Made by a program: the position numbers and the translations under genes | Source: JBCAWW01 sp045106675 | Lineage (GTDB): Bacteria; Bacteroidota; Bacteroidia; J057 | Assembly: GCA_045106675.1 (NCBI GenBank) | Contig: JBGCFA010000041.1 | Coordinates: forward strand, 1-64,000 | DNA length: 64,000 nt | Direction: 5' to 3' | In this document: in pieces, positions 55,091 to 64,000 of the stretch | How the letters are laid out: every line of letters begins with the position of its first letter | Position numbering within the stretch: the stretch's first letter is position 1 | The notes under the pieces: model-generated | The model's database searches: none | What the model was told of the DNA's origin: nothing | Seen by the model: the letters and a program-made list of their open reading frames with translations, nothing else

Positions 55091-56065
55091 TTATTTCTGT
55101 CGGGTAACTGCGTAGTGCATTAATTCTTGCAAAGAAGTTCGGGCGGGAGTGTCGGGGAAAGTATTTAGGATGCTCTCTGCTTCGGCAACATACTCCAACA
55201 TTACTGAGCGGGAGTAGTCGATTCCACCGTTGTCATAGACAAAATCAATCACCTGACGCACCTTAGTTGGGTTTGTATTATGGTTGCGGACAATATTGAT
55301 GATTTTGCGACGCTCATTCCAAGAGGATTTATTGAGCACATGAATGAGCGGGAGCGTCATCTTTTTTTCTTTGATGTCGATGGCACGAGGTTTACCGACA
55401 TCTTGGTCCCCATAGTCAAAAAGATCGTCTTTGATCTGAAAAGCGATACCTAATTTCTCACCAAAGAGACGCATTTTCTCAATTTGATCAGGATCTTGGG
55501 AGGCACTAGCAGCCCCAGTACGGCAGCAGGAGGCAAAAAGAGAGGCTGTTTTTTGACGAATAATCTCAAAATAGACGGGTTCATCAATATTTAGCTTGCG
55601 AGTTTTGTCCATCTGTAACAACTCGCCTTCACTCATTTCCTTGACTGCCTCGGAGCTAATCTTAAGCAGTTGATAGTCTTCATGCTCCAAAGCCATCAAC
55701 AAACCACGAGAGAGAAGAAAATCCCCAACGAGAACAGATATCTTATTTTTCCACAAAGCATTGACTGAGAAAAAGCCACGGCGTTTTTCGGAGTCGTCCA
55801 CAACATCATCATGAATCAGCGTAGCCGTGTGGAGGAGTTCGACAAGGGCGGCTCCCCGATAAGTTGATGGATTGATTCCGCCACAGATATGCGCACTAAA
55901 CAAAACCAACATCGGCCGCATTTGCTTGCCCTTGCGCTTGATTAGATAGCGGGTGATACGATCGAGTAGAGCGACCTCGCTTTTCATTGCCGACCGAAAG
56001 TAGCGGTCAAACTGGACCAACTCTTTAGCAATAGGGGCTTGAATACTTTTGAGTGTTTCACTCAT
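55091..56065 (-). CDS. ispB: Long-chain polyprenyl diphosphate synthase
   Basis: 324 residues from ATG 56065 (MSETLKSI); an upstream frame to 56116 is unlikely because the promoter -7 element covers its start. First aspartate-rich motif HDDVVDD and second DDLFDYG are intact; KGKQMRPMLV holds the substrate-binding Lys/Arg region. The residue five before the first Asp is Ala, small, as in enzymes making long (C35-C40 or more) chains. It likely makes the side chain of menaquinone. A stem-loop TCTGGCA/TGCCAGA at 55049-55071 lies after the stop. The symbol is by analogy. Confidence 0.92.
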   Translation of the reverse strand: MSETLKSIQAPIAKELVQFDRYFRSAMKSEVALLDRITRYLIKRKGKQMRPMLVLFSAHICGGINPSTYRGAALVELLHTATLIHDDVVDDSEKRRGFFSVNALWKNKISVLVGDFLLSRGLLMALEHEDYQLLKISSEAVKEMSEGELLQMDKTRKLNIDEPVYFEIIRQKTASLFASCCRTGAASASQDPDQIEKMRLFGEKLGIAFQIKDDLFDYGDQDVGKPRAIDIKEKKMTLPLIHVLNKSSWNERRKIINIVRNHNTNPTKVRQVIDFVYDNGGIDYSRSVMLEYVAEAESILNTFPDTPARTSLQELMHYAVTRQK

Positions 56066-56113
56066 ATTTGATGTGTTCGTACAGACCGAAAGATCTGGGG
56101 CAAAACATTCCCC

Positions 56114-56146
56114 CAAAAGTACAGTTTTCTTTTATAGAATGTCGAA
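56114..56146 (-). promoter_or_regulatory. Promoter of the polyprenyl synthase gene
   Basis: TACTTTTG (56114-56121 on the minus strand) is an exact -7 match; a TTCG (56143-56146), one base off TTTG, stands 21 bases upstream. This sets the start codon at 56065. Confidence 0.55.
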
Positions 56147-56392
56147 TACGTAAGGATTCTCGTTAACTGACATCTAATCAGAAAAATTATGTACCTTACT
56201 TAGGCGTCACAAAGAGAGCTTTCCAACAGTTCTTATTGTAGGGAAAGTTTACTTAAAATTGTCTTCCATACAGCATACCTAGGACATTCTCCGTCCTAAC
56301 TTAAACCATATTGAGGCTAGACGATTCCTATATGAAACAACTGTACGTAGCTAGTTTTTGTTAATATTTTACCGCAATAATCTGCATTTAGC

Positions 56393-59300
56393 ATGAAGAG
56401 TCGCCTTCCTGCCCTTTTGGGTTTGTTCGTAATGCTTTTTGTCTGGCAAGACACACGAGCAACTCATATCGTCGGTGCCGAACTCTATTATGAGTGCCTC
56501 GACTCGACCAACTCAACCTATGAGTTGACCCTTAAGCTATATCGAGATTGTGAAAATGGTCAAGCACCATACGATCCATCTATCACGCTATTTATCTTCA
56601 ATGGCGTTAGTGGGAGTATATACCAGACTCTCACGCTATTCATCCCTCCTCAGACACCGCAGATACAAGCCAATTTTTCCAATTGCTTTATCTCTCCCCC
56701 AAGTCTTTGTGTGGAAGAAGGTATCTATAGTACTCAAGTCACCTTACCGCCATCATCTCAGGGGTACAATATCGCATGGGCTCGATGTTGCCGTAATCAA
56801 GCCATCGACAATCTTACTGCTCCTCTCAACGAAGGGGTGTCATTCCTAGCAAGCATTCCGCCTTCGTCCTTGGCTAATTGTAATTCAATGCCAACTTTTA
56901 CGCAGGTACCGCCCATCTTTTTGTGCTCCAATGAATTGTTTGCTTTTGATCACTCTGCCATTGATCCAGATGGAGACTCACTCTCATATGCGCTTACCAA
57001 TCCTTATACAGGAACTAATTTTGCAGGTCTAGGTGCGGGTAATCCAAACTTTGGTGGCAATCCACCAATTGTCACAGCGACTACCAATCCAATGGGGCCG
57101 CCGCCTTATAATACAGTCAACTTTCTACCTGGTTTTAATTTTCTCGATCCCTTTGGTTCTGGTAACTTTACTATCGATCCACAGACGGGTTTTATTACCG
57201 TTACGCCTAACCAAACCGGAATTTTTGTCTTTTCGGTTTCGGCTTTTGAATGGCGAAATGGGCAACTATTGAGTGAAAATCGACGAGATTTCCAGATTCA
57301 TATCCTCAACTGTCTCCCACAAGGTGCGCCACCTGTGATCTTACATGATTTGAGCAGCCTTAATTCCAGCAATGATACCATTTTTGTCAATGGAGGAGAA
57401 CCCTTTTGCTATGATGTAAGCATTACCGATCCAGTAGCTAGTGATCAAGTCAACGCCTTTACGGTCAGTGCTTCCTTCGGCAACGGTTTTTTCTTTCCAC
57501 CACCAGCTATCCTCAGCGGTAGCGGCACCAACCCTTTTATTGGGCAAGTTTGCTGGACGCCTTCTTGTAACTATGACGGCCAAATCATCCCTTTGGTGAT
57601 TGGGGCCAATGATCCAGAAGATTGCGAAAATGCCAATATCATCTTTGATACGGTTTGGGTTGTGATCACGGTTCCACCGAACTTACCGCCTCAGATAACT
57701 ACCGATTTGACAGGCCTCACTACCAATGGGGATACTATATTCATTCCTGCGACCAATAATTTTTGCTTTGACTTTAGTGTCACTGATCCAAATTCAGGGG
57801 ATGTTTTGAGTGCTTTTCCGATCAGTGCCATCTTTAGCGCCCCCAATGGACCCTCTTTCAATATCACTAGCAACAATCCTCTTACAGGCCAAATCTGTTG
57901 GGAGCCTGATTGTAATCTCGAAGGGCAGGTGATACCACTTAGTATTGGTGCCAAGGATAGTTCACTCTGCAATTTTGGTTTTCCGACCCAGACTACGGTC
58001 TATATCAAGGTCGAAGTTCCTCCCAATGCTCCTCCAGGCATTACCACCGATCTCAGCGGCAATGTCTTTAGCAATGATACTATCTTCGTCAATGCGCTAG
58101 ATAATCTATGCTTTGATTTCATCGCTTTTGATCCAGATCTAGGAGACCAACTTAGTTTTGTGGGCATCTCTCCGATATTTACTGGTACAAATCCTCCTAT
58201 TGTCAATACCACGGGCAACAATCCCCTCAATGGTACCATCTGCTGGATACCGGATTGTAGTTACGAAAACACCGTCGTACAATTAATCTTTGGCGCCGAA
58301 GACGGTGGCGTTTGTTCCAATGTGGGACAGATTTTAGATACGGTTTATATAAGCGTTGCGGTTCCACCGAACGATGGGCCCAATATTACCTATGACCTCA
58401 CGGGCACTACCTTTAGTAATGATACCATTTTTGTCATCGCAAACGAGAGCTTTTGCTTCGACTTTGCGGCCAATGACCCCAACGCAGCAGATATCCTCAA
58501 TGCGGTAGCGATCAGTCCGATCTTCACCCAGGCCAACGGCCCAAGTTTCAATTTTGTACCAGGCAATCCTTTGACCGGACAGATATGCTGGACCCCAGAT
58601 TGTAATTTCGTTGGACAGACAGTACTTCTAGCGTTCGGCACGGCCGATGACGCCCCTTGCTCCAGTCAACTAACTGACTCAGATAGCGTGTACGTAAGCA
58701 TCATCACGCCCCCTAATGATCCACCAGTCGCTCAACATATTCTCAACGGCCTCAATTTTGACGGTGATACCATCTTTGTTGATGCGCAACAAGCTTTTTG
58801 CTACGATGTAGTATTTACTGACATCAACCTAGGCAACAACCTCACAGGCAGCACCGTAAGTCCGGTATTCACAGGTAGTAATGCTGCGACTTTCAATGTA
58901 ACGGGTAACAATCCCCTCACGGCCCAAATCTGTTGGGAGCCCGAATGTGCCAATGAAGGTCAGATTATAGAATTTATCGTTCGCGCCGAGGATAATGGTG
59001 AGTGTAACAATATCCTCGAAGTTTTCGATACCGTTTATGTCAAGGTTAGTGATCCGGTCACGGCGGCGCCGAACGTTGGTAGTGATCTCTCCGGACTCAA
59101 CGTTGTTGGTAATACCATCTATATTGAGATTGGCGATCAAGTCTGTTACGACTTCTACATTGCTGACAATACCCCCGGCAATGGCGTAGACTATGATTAT
59201 GATTTTCAAACGATTGGCGGTACGAGCCTGAACCTCGGTTCCTTAACCGTTACCCAACAAAACGATTCCATCTTGGGGACATTCTGTTTTTCATCGGATT

Positions 59301-61681
59301 GCTCCAATGGCGGTAGTACCTATCGGGTGATCATTACGGGTACTGATAGGGCGACCTGTCCTCCATTTGATGTGGGCAGTGATACCGTCAATATCAAAGT
59401 CAATACTAGTTTCCAATCTTATGCGGGCATCGATACTTCATTTTGTGAAGGCAGCGGCGGTGTTCAACTAAGCGTTACACCGATAGGTGGTACTCCCGGA
59501 TATTTTTACTCATGGGGTTGCTCTGATCCTGGCAACTGTGGCTTAGGTAGCCCATATATCAGCAATCCAATCGTCAACCCAACGGATACCACTACTTATT
59601 TTGTCCAGATTACCGATATCAATGGCTGTACTAGTGAGTTTGATGATGTACAAGTCAATGTCCTGCGTCAGCCAATCGTAGATGCTGGTCCTGACCAGAC
59701 TATCTGTGAAGGAGGCGTAGGTACCGGACTAGAAGCGGTCATCCTCAATCCACAGGAAGCGCCCGGACCTTATATATTTAACTGGATTCCACCAGCGGGA
59801 CTCAACAACCCCAGTATATCCAGTCCATACGCCACGCCTGATACCACTACGATTTATACTGTCATAGTTGAGTCAGCCAATGGTTGTAGCAGTTTCAATA
59901 CTACTCTAGATACCCTCAGTACGATCACAGTTACGGTCAATGAGCGTCCCGTGGTGGAAGCTGGGCCAGATCGAGAGATATGTTTAGGGGATACAGCCGT
60001 GCTGAACGGTTTTGCCAATGAAGCAGGCCCCAATTATACTTATGCATGGACACCCGCTGCGGGAATTGCAGACTCTAGTTTTGCGGTTTCCAAGGTGAGC
60101 CCTCCTTTCACGACGACTTTCTTTTTTGTCGCCTGGTCGAACGGTTGTCCAAGTGTCGCTGATTCGACGACGGTTAAGGTTCGCACCTTACCGACGGCTG
60201 ACCCGGGCAACGTACAAGAGATTTGTTATACCGATAGCATCCAATTGGATGGTACGGCAGGTGGAGATTCGACCGCCTTATTTTATACTTATCAATGGTC
60301 TCCCACTACGGGCTTGGATGATCCCACAGCAGCGATGCCTTGGGCCAATCCGTTGAATTCAACCACCTATACTTTGGTAGCAACTTCTGACTTTGGTTGC
60401 GATAGTCCTCCGATTACGGTAGATGTCAATGTATTGCCAAAGCCAAAGGTCAGCGCGGGTCCAGATGTAACGATCTGTAGAGGCGATACGATCACCTTGC
60501 TTGGGCAACACTCTTTAGGTGGAGGTACTTTCTCACCGGTATTTTATGAGTGGTCGCCACCACAAGGACTTTCAGGCCTGTTTGTGCCAAGTCCACTTGC
60601 CAATCCACAAGAAACGGTTCTTTATACACTCAAAGTCTCGGCGGGCAAATGCTCCGCTACCGACGATATATTGGTTACAGTCAGTAGGCCAGTGGTAGCG
60701 TTCGCCGAAGGCGACACAAACCGAATCTGTGCTGGAGACTCCGTCCAACTGACTGGTACAGGAGGTTTGGGTAGTTCTAACTATCAATGGTCGCCTCCTC
60801 GAGGACTCGACAATCCACTGATTGCCAGCCCAATGGCTTCTCCAGACGAAACCACTACTTATGTATTGACCGTCTCTGAAGGAGCCTGTGATGCCGAAGC
60901 GGCGGTAGAAGTAATCGTCAATCCACTACCAGATGCAGATTATTTGATGTCCCTTGACAATGGTTGTGCGCCGCTGATGGTGAGCTTTTTAGAAGCCTCT
61001 GTCGCTGGGACCAATTATATCTGGGACTTTGGTGATGGATCACCGATCTCGAATGAAGCCAATCCAGAGCACTTATACACTGAACCGGGCATCTATAATG
61101 TGAGCTTTAGCGCTATTGGAGAAGGTGGTTGTATGGCGATTTATGATGAAGGTCAAGTTATCGTCTCCTCTCCGGGAACGGCTGACTTTAGTATGGATTT
61201 AATTCTGCCTGATTCTTTACCACTACCCAATGCCACCGTAGCCTTTAGCAATCAATCCACCAATGCCAGTGCTTATTATTGGGACTTTGGTGATGGCAAT
61301 GTATCTACCGAATTCAATCCAATCCATATCTATAAAGAAGCAGGAAACTATACTGTGAGTCTCGTTATCACCGATGAGGGTGGCTGTGTGGATAGCATTC
61401 AGCTAGCTCCGCTTGTGATTTACGAGCCGGGTTTGTTAATTCCCAATCTCTTTACACCCAACGAAGATGGTATTAACGACCAGTTTCGAATTACTTATAA
61501 TGGAGGTGAATCCTTTTTGATGCAGATATTTGACCGCTGGGGTCGTCCCGTACATGAAGGGCGTCAACTCAGTTGGAACGGTATCAATACTCAAGGAGCT
61601 CCTTCGGTAGAGGGCGTTTACTTTTACGTCATTAAGATTGGCGAAAAAGTCTTTAGAGGCGACTTAACCTTGATGCGTTGA
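56393..61681 (+). CDS. Giant T9SS type B protein with cadherin-like, Ig-like and PKD repeats
   Basis: 1762 residues. Signal peptide MKSRLPALLGLFVMLFVWQDTRA, then the THIVGAELYYEC block that starts many Bacteroidota surface proteins. Residues about 312-1000 hold six repeats of about 115 residues, each beginning with a DL-x-G-L...NDTIFV block, with CFDF and QICWTPDC cores and conserved cysteines. About six Ig-like repeats follow (AGPDQTICEG, AGPDREICLGDTAVL), then two PKD domains (YIWDFGDGSP; YYWDFGDGNV) and a type B sorting tail (NLFTPNEDGINDQF to LTLMR). It is an exported adhesin or filament; the gatC gene starts one base after its stop. The 276 bases before the ATG show nothing clear. Confidence 0.92.
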   Translation: MKSRLPALLGLFVMLFVWQDTRATHIVGAELYYECLDSTNSTYELTLKLYRDCENGQAPYDPSITLFIFNGVSGSIYQTLTLFIPPQTPQIQANFSNCFISPPSLCVEEGIYSTQVTLPPSSQGYNIAWARCCRNQAIDNLTAPLNEGVSFLASIPPSSLANCNSMPTFTQVPPIFLCSNELFAFDHSAIDPDGDSLSYALTNPYTGTNFAGLGAGNPNFGGNPPIVTATTNPMGPPPYNTVNFLPGFNFLDPFGSGNFTIDPQTGFITVTPNQTGIFVFSVSAFEWRNGQLLSENRRDFQIHILNCLPQGAPPVILHDLSSLNSSNDTIFVNGGEPFCYDVSITDPVASDQVNAFTVSASFGNGFFFPPPAILSGSGTNPFIGQVCWTPSCNYDGQIIPLVIGANDPEDCENANIIFDTVWVVITVPPNLPPQITTDLTGLTTNGDTIFIPATNNFCFDFSVTDPNSGDVLSAFPISAIFSAPNGPSFNITSNNPLTGQICWEPDCNLEGQVIPLSIGAKDSSLCNFGFPTQTTVYIKVEVPPNAPPGITTDLSGNVFSNDTIFVNALDNLCFDFIAFDPDLGDQLSFVGISPIFTGTNPPIVNTTGNNPLNGTICWIPDCSYENTVVQLIFGAEDGGVCSNVGQILDTVYISVAVPPNDGPNITYDLTGTTFSNDTIFVIANESFCFDFAANDPNAADILNAVAISPIFTQANGPSFNFVPGNPLTGQICWTPDCNFVGQTVLLAFGTADDAPCSSQLTDSDSVYVSIITPPNDPPVAQHILNGLNFDGDTIFVDAQQAFCYDVVFTDINLGNNLTGSTVSPVFTGSNAATFNVTGNNPLTAQICWEPECANEGQIIEFIVRAEDNGECNNILEVFDTVYVKVSDPVTAAPNVGSDLSGLNVVGNTIYIEIGDQVCYDFYIADNTPGNGVDYDYDFQTIGGTSLNLGSLTVTQQNDSILGTFCFSSDCSNGGSTYRVIITGTDRATCPPFDVGSDTVNIKVNTSFQSYAGIDTSFCEGSGGVQLSVTPIGGTPGYFYSWGCSDPGNCGLGSPYISNPIVNPTDTTTYFVQITDINGCTSEFDDVQVNVLRQPIVDAGPDQTICEGGVGTGLEAVILNPQEAPGPYIFNWIPPAGLNNPSISSPYATPDTTTIYTVIVESANGCSSFNTTLDTLSTITVTVNERPVVEAGPDREICLGDTAVLNGFANEAGPNYTYAWTPAAGIADSSFAVSKVSPPFTTTFFFVAWSNGCPSVADSTTVKVRTLPTADPGNVQEICYTDSIQLDGTAGGDSTALFYTYQWSPTTGLDDPTAAMPWANPLNSTTYTLVATSDFGCDSPPITVDVNVLPKPKVSAGPDVTICRGDTITLLGQHSLGGGTFSPVFYEWSPPQGLSGLFVPSPLANPQETVLYTLKVSAGKCSATDDILVTVSRPVVAFAEGDTNRICAGDSVQLTGTGGLGSSNYQWSPPRGLDNPLIASPMASPDETTTYVLTVSEGACDAEAAVEVIVNPLPDADYLMSLDNGCAPLMVSFLEASVAGTNYIWDFGDGSPISNEANPEHLYTEPGIYNVSFSAIGEGGCMAIYDEGQVIVSSPGTADFSMDLILPDSLPLPNATVAFSNQSTNASAYYWDFGDGNVSTEFNPIHIYKEAGNYTVSLVITDEGGCVDSIQLAPLVIYEPGLLIPNLFTPNEDGINDQFRITYNGGESFLMQIFDRWGRPVHEGRQLSWNGINTQGAPSVEGVYFYVIKIGEKVFRGDLTLMR

Positions 61682-61682
61682 T

Positions 61683-61973
61683 ATGCAGATCACAGACGAA
61701 GTATTGGACAAAATGTGCAAGCTGGCAAAGCTAGAAGTACCTGCCGAAAAGCGAGAAGCTATGAAGGGTGATTTTCAAAAGCTTTGTGATTTTGTAGACC
61801 GCTTACAAGAAGTAGATACCGACGATGTCGAACCCTTGATTCATATGACCGAGGAGTTCAATCGCTTGCGGGAGGACATCGCGGTTCCAGCTATGGATCG
61901 GGAGGCTGCTTTGCAGAACGCTCCTTCTCGAAATGAGGGCTTTTTCAGAGTACCGAAAGTAGTTAACAAGTAA
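61683..61973 (+). CDS. gatC: Aspartyl/glutamyl-tRNA amidotransferase subunit C
   Basis: 96 residues, full family length. ITDEVLDKMCKLAKLEV at the start, LQEVDTDDVEPL in the middle, LREDIAVPAMDREAAL and the C-terminal GFFRVPKVV are the GatC hallmarks. GatC stabilises the GatAB amidotransferase that makes Gln-tRNA or Asn-tRNA by transamidation; gatA and gatB are not in this window. It begins immediately after the giant T9SS gene, an odd partner. A copy of the dispersed palindrome (61905-61924) encodes ALQNAPS in a region that is normally conserved. Confidence 0.95.
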   Translation: MQITDEVLDKMCKLAKLEVPAEKREAMKGDFQKLCDFVDRLQEVDTDDVEPLIHMTEEFNRLREDIAVPAMDREAALQNAPSRNEGFFRVPKVVNK

Positions 61974-62024
61974 AAACTGTAACTTTTGCGTTAAATTGCG
62001 TTCTATAGCGCGGACACGCCACAA

Positions 62025-62056
62025 AACGCTGACAGGGTCTAGACCCTGTCAGCGTT
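62025..62056. terminator. Perfect 32-base palindrome after gatC
   Basis: AACGCTGACAGGGTCT is followed directly by its reverse complement, with no spacer. It lies 52 bases after gatC. The TGACAGGGTC word resembles intergenic palindromes I remember from other Bacteroidota. It probably ends or stabilises the upstream transcript, though there is no T tract. Confidence 0.6.
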
Positions 62057-62088
62057 GAGCGTAGATAATTAAAGCCAAAGCATTCCAA

Positions 62089-64000
62089 ATGGATCTTAAG
62101 AGACTTCCTTTTGTTCCTATTCACTATTTCCTCACCTCTTTTTCCAATCTAAACCGTATCCTGTTTGGCATTTTGCTAATAGGAGCCATCCTGGCCGGAG
62201 GCCTAGCGTGGTTCAATTATGCCAATCCGACATATTGGTCGATGGAAGTGGTAGAGCTAGCCGATAGTGAGGTCGTGCCGGTCCAAATCGAAACGATTGA
62301 ACACCGTTATCGCGAAATCCCAATAGAACTTAATGCTTATCGACAATTAAGCTCCTTTGTCGCAGGTCCTTTGGTCCCAGCAAAAGCACCCGTCATGATC
62401 TTTTGGGCACTGCAAATCATTGCTTGGTCGATTTTCCTAGGGGTCGTAACCCAAATTCGATCTCGCTGGGTTTATGCCTTCTATCTATTATTTGTCCTCT
62501 TTTTGACCTTTACGGGAGTAGAGTCCTATATCTGGCCTGCAACTGAAGCCAATGGAGCTGATCCATTTTTCTTGGTACGATTAGGACTTTTAGTGGCCTT
62601 TTTAGGGAGTGCCTATGCCTTCCAGATGTTTTTGCTACGTTGGAAATTGCCTTGGCGAATACTCACTTTTTTTGTATTCAATCTCACGATGGTGGGGCTT
62701 GTCTATCTTCAGTCTGATTGGATTGGGCTACAGGAGATGGCAGCCAACGAAGTACCCTATATGGGCATACTCGCCCTAATATTTTCTCTTTTCATCGCTA
62801 AGGAGCCGATCAATTTGATCCTTTTAGCGACCACTAATCGGCAGGAGCGACGGTTTCGTTTGGCTTTGCCCTTTATCATCCTTCTCATGATGATTTGGCT
62901 GTTATTGACCATCGGTTGGGTAGACGAATTATTTCCCTTAAACCTAATGCCTTGGTTTCGGCCAGATATTAGACCGCATCATGTGTTGATCATCGGAGGC
63001 CTAGTGACTGTCTTTACCTCACAGCATTTGTTCAAGTCTGTAAAGACGGTTTTTACGACGCAGTCGGTATTCACTTTGGTGATATTGAGTTTGGTGGTGA
63101 TTGTATCGAGTTTCATGATGCTCAACTACTCCTATACCGATCTGATCTTCAACAAAAATTTTGATCGCTATACGACGATGTTCTTTGCAGTGGTGAGCCT
63201 AGGCTATATCACTTATCTCTTTTACAACTTCATGCCTTTACTGCGGCATAAGATCAATCTATACTACTTACTTGGGGAAGGACCAAAGATTCCGTATTTC
63301 ATCATTTTCATGTTCGGCGTCGCCGGATTCCTGATTGCAGAAGGTCCGACGGAAGGCTTTCAGTTTCAGCGCATGCTGATCCACAATACACTCAATCAGA
63401 AGGCAGATAACTTGATGATTGCGGGAGAAACTCAAGCGGCCATTGCAGCATATAAACGAGCCTTGCCTAGTGCCAGTCGTAGTGTCAAAGCGCACTACAA
63501 TATCGCGAGCCTCTTACTGGCCAATCCCAAGATGGCACAGACTTCTCGCTATCACTATCGCCAATCAACGGAGAGCTATGACTTTCCATTTTCGCGGATC
63601 AATGCCGCCAATCTTTTTGTAGTTAAAGGCAAACTAGAAGCCGCAGTCAATGAGCTTCAAAAGGCGCGTTCGGCTGAAGCCGGAAACGCTTACCTCGCCA
63701 ATAATCTTGGGACCTTATATCTCAAACTAGGGCTAGCCGACTCTGCGATCAAGAGTTTTCAAAAAGCATTGAAGGCTGATCCAAATGCGTCCTCTACCTA
63801 TAGTAATCTCGCCCAAGTCTACCAGCGTTTTGATCGTCCGGAAAATGCGACAGCCTTTTATCAAGCCTCATTGGAGTTAGACAAGCCTTCTAATTTAGCG
63901 ATGACCAATGCCTTGCAGTATGCGTTGATCAGTGGGGAAGAACTCGATATCGAGCGTGAGAAGGTCGCATCTAGTAATGATTTCTTTTTGCACTATAACT
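62089..64000 (+). CDS. Multi-pass membrane protein with C-terminal TPRs (3' end outside window)
   Basis: The frame is open from ATG 62089 (MDLKRLPFVPIHYFLTSFSN) to the window end, 637 codons, with no stop. Roughly ten membrane spans occupy residues 20-440 (for example ILFGILLIGAILAGGLAWF, VIFWALQIIAWSIFL-like and TLVILSLVVIVSSFMML stretches). From about 455 the protein has tetratricopeptide-type helices (AGETQAAIAAYKRAL, NNLGTLYLKLGLADSAIKSF, YSNLAQVYQRF). No named family was recognised; membrane-bound TPR proteins in this phylum include envelope assembly and glycosylation factors. It follows gatC past a strong palindrome, so it probably has its own promoter. Confidence 0.8.
   Translation, partial: MDLKRLPFVPIHYFLTSFSNLNRILFGILLIGAILAGGLAWFNYANPTYWSMEVVELADSEVVPVQIETIEHRYREIPIELNAYRQLSSFVAGPLVPAKAPVMIFWALQIIAWSIFLGVVTQIRSRWVYAFYLLFVLFLTFTGVESYIWPATEANGADPFFLVRLGLLVAFLGSAYAFQMFLLRWKLPWRILTFFVFNLTMVGLVYLQSDWIGLQEMAANEVPYMGILALIFSLFIAKEPINLILLATTNRQERRFRLALPFIILLMMIWLLLTIGWVDELFPLNLMPWFRPDIRPHHVLIIGGLVTVFTSQHLFKSVKTVFTTQSVFTLVILSLVVIVSSFMMLNYSYTDLIFNKNFDRYTTMFFAVVSLGYITYLFYNFMPLLRHKINLYYLLGEGPKIPYFIIFMFGVAGFLIAEGPTEGFQFQRMLIHNTLNQKADNLMIAGETQAAIAAYKRALPSASRSVKAHYNIASLLLANPKMAQTSRYHYRQSTESYDFPFSRINAANLFVVKGKLEAAVNELQKARSAEAGNAYLANNLGTLYLKLGLADSAIKSFQKALKADPNASSTYSNLAQVYQRFDRPENATAFYQASLELDKPSNLAMTNALQYALISGEELDIEREKVASSNDFFLHYN

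Noticed and set aside
1..64000. T9SS secretion machinery or gliding genes
   Set aside because: Only cargo proteins with sorting tails are present; no Por/Gld/Spr machinery component was recognised.
1..64000. tRNA or rRNA genes
   Set aside because: No cloverleaf-like TTCGANTC context with matching acceptor stems was found by eye in the intergenic gaps; a covariance-model scan could still find one.

Overview
The window looks like a chromosome segment of a Bacteroidota bacterium, most likely from the Saprospiria/Chitinophagia side of the phylum. Five giant or large secreted proteins end in type IX secretion (T9SS) sorting domains: three gliding-motility-associated type B tails and two type A tails. 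Promoters, where visible, follow the Bacteroidota TTTG / TAnnTTTG pattern, and Shine-Dalgarno sites are mostly weak. The assignment rests on gene content only. No rRNA, tRNA, CRISPR array, prophage or insertion sequence was seen.

Layout. 1-8.1 kb: the 3' part of an adhesin with at least 19 SprB-type repeats, then a second T9SS cargo protein. 8.2-12 kb: prolyl oligopeptidase, and a coupled alpha/beta hydrolase + acyltransferase pair. 12-18.7 kb: four paralogous, unrecognised coiled-coil genes (three in tandem, one apart), with a lectin-like T9SS protein lying between the third and fourth. 18.9-20 kb: a PadR regulator and its membrane partner. 20.2-30 kb: serine hydrolase, a glycosyltransferase-like protein, a solitary DNA methyltransferase, a DUF255 thioredoxin-fold lipoprotein, a DUF3179 protein, malic enzyme and an APH-type kinase. 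30.1-31.4 kb: an HTH + AbiEii-like nucleotidyltransferase pair with toxin-antitoxin layout. 31.4-36.9 kb: an orphan DUF4255 (Pvc16-like) gene, DksA-like protein, TypA, a TPR protein and GcvH. 37-42.8 kb: glycosyltransferase, a very large peptidase-like/propeller/beta-barrel protein and an FAD oxidoreductase. 43-46 kb: a second PadR module with an FtsX-type permease. 46-51.5 kb: UvrB, a small membrane protein, a GCS2-CBS fusion and a glycosyltransferase. 51.8-64 kb: a T9SS protein, a helical lipoprotein, polyprenyl synthase, a 1762-residue T9SS protein, GatC and a truncated membrane-TPR gene.

The most unusual signals are DNA-level. A short palindromic word (consensus GCGTTCYGCGAAGCRGAACG) recurs at more than 20 places, between genes and inside genes in several reading frames. 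A second stem-loop with core GCAAGATTTTGC sits just past the ends of plus-strand genes. Longer composite repeats fill most intergenic gaps over 300 bases. The four-member coiled-coil family is the best candidate for an undescribed protein system. The two PadR modules have very clear palindromic operators, one of which encloses the promoter -7 element.
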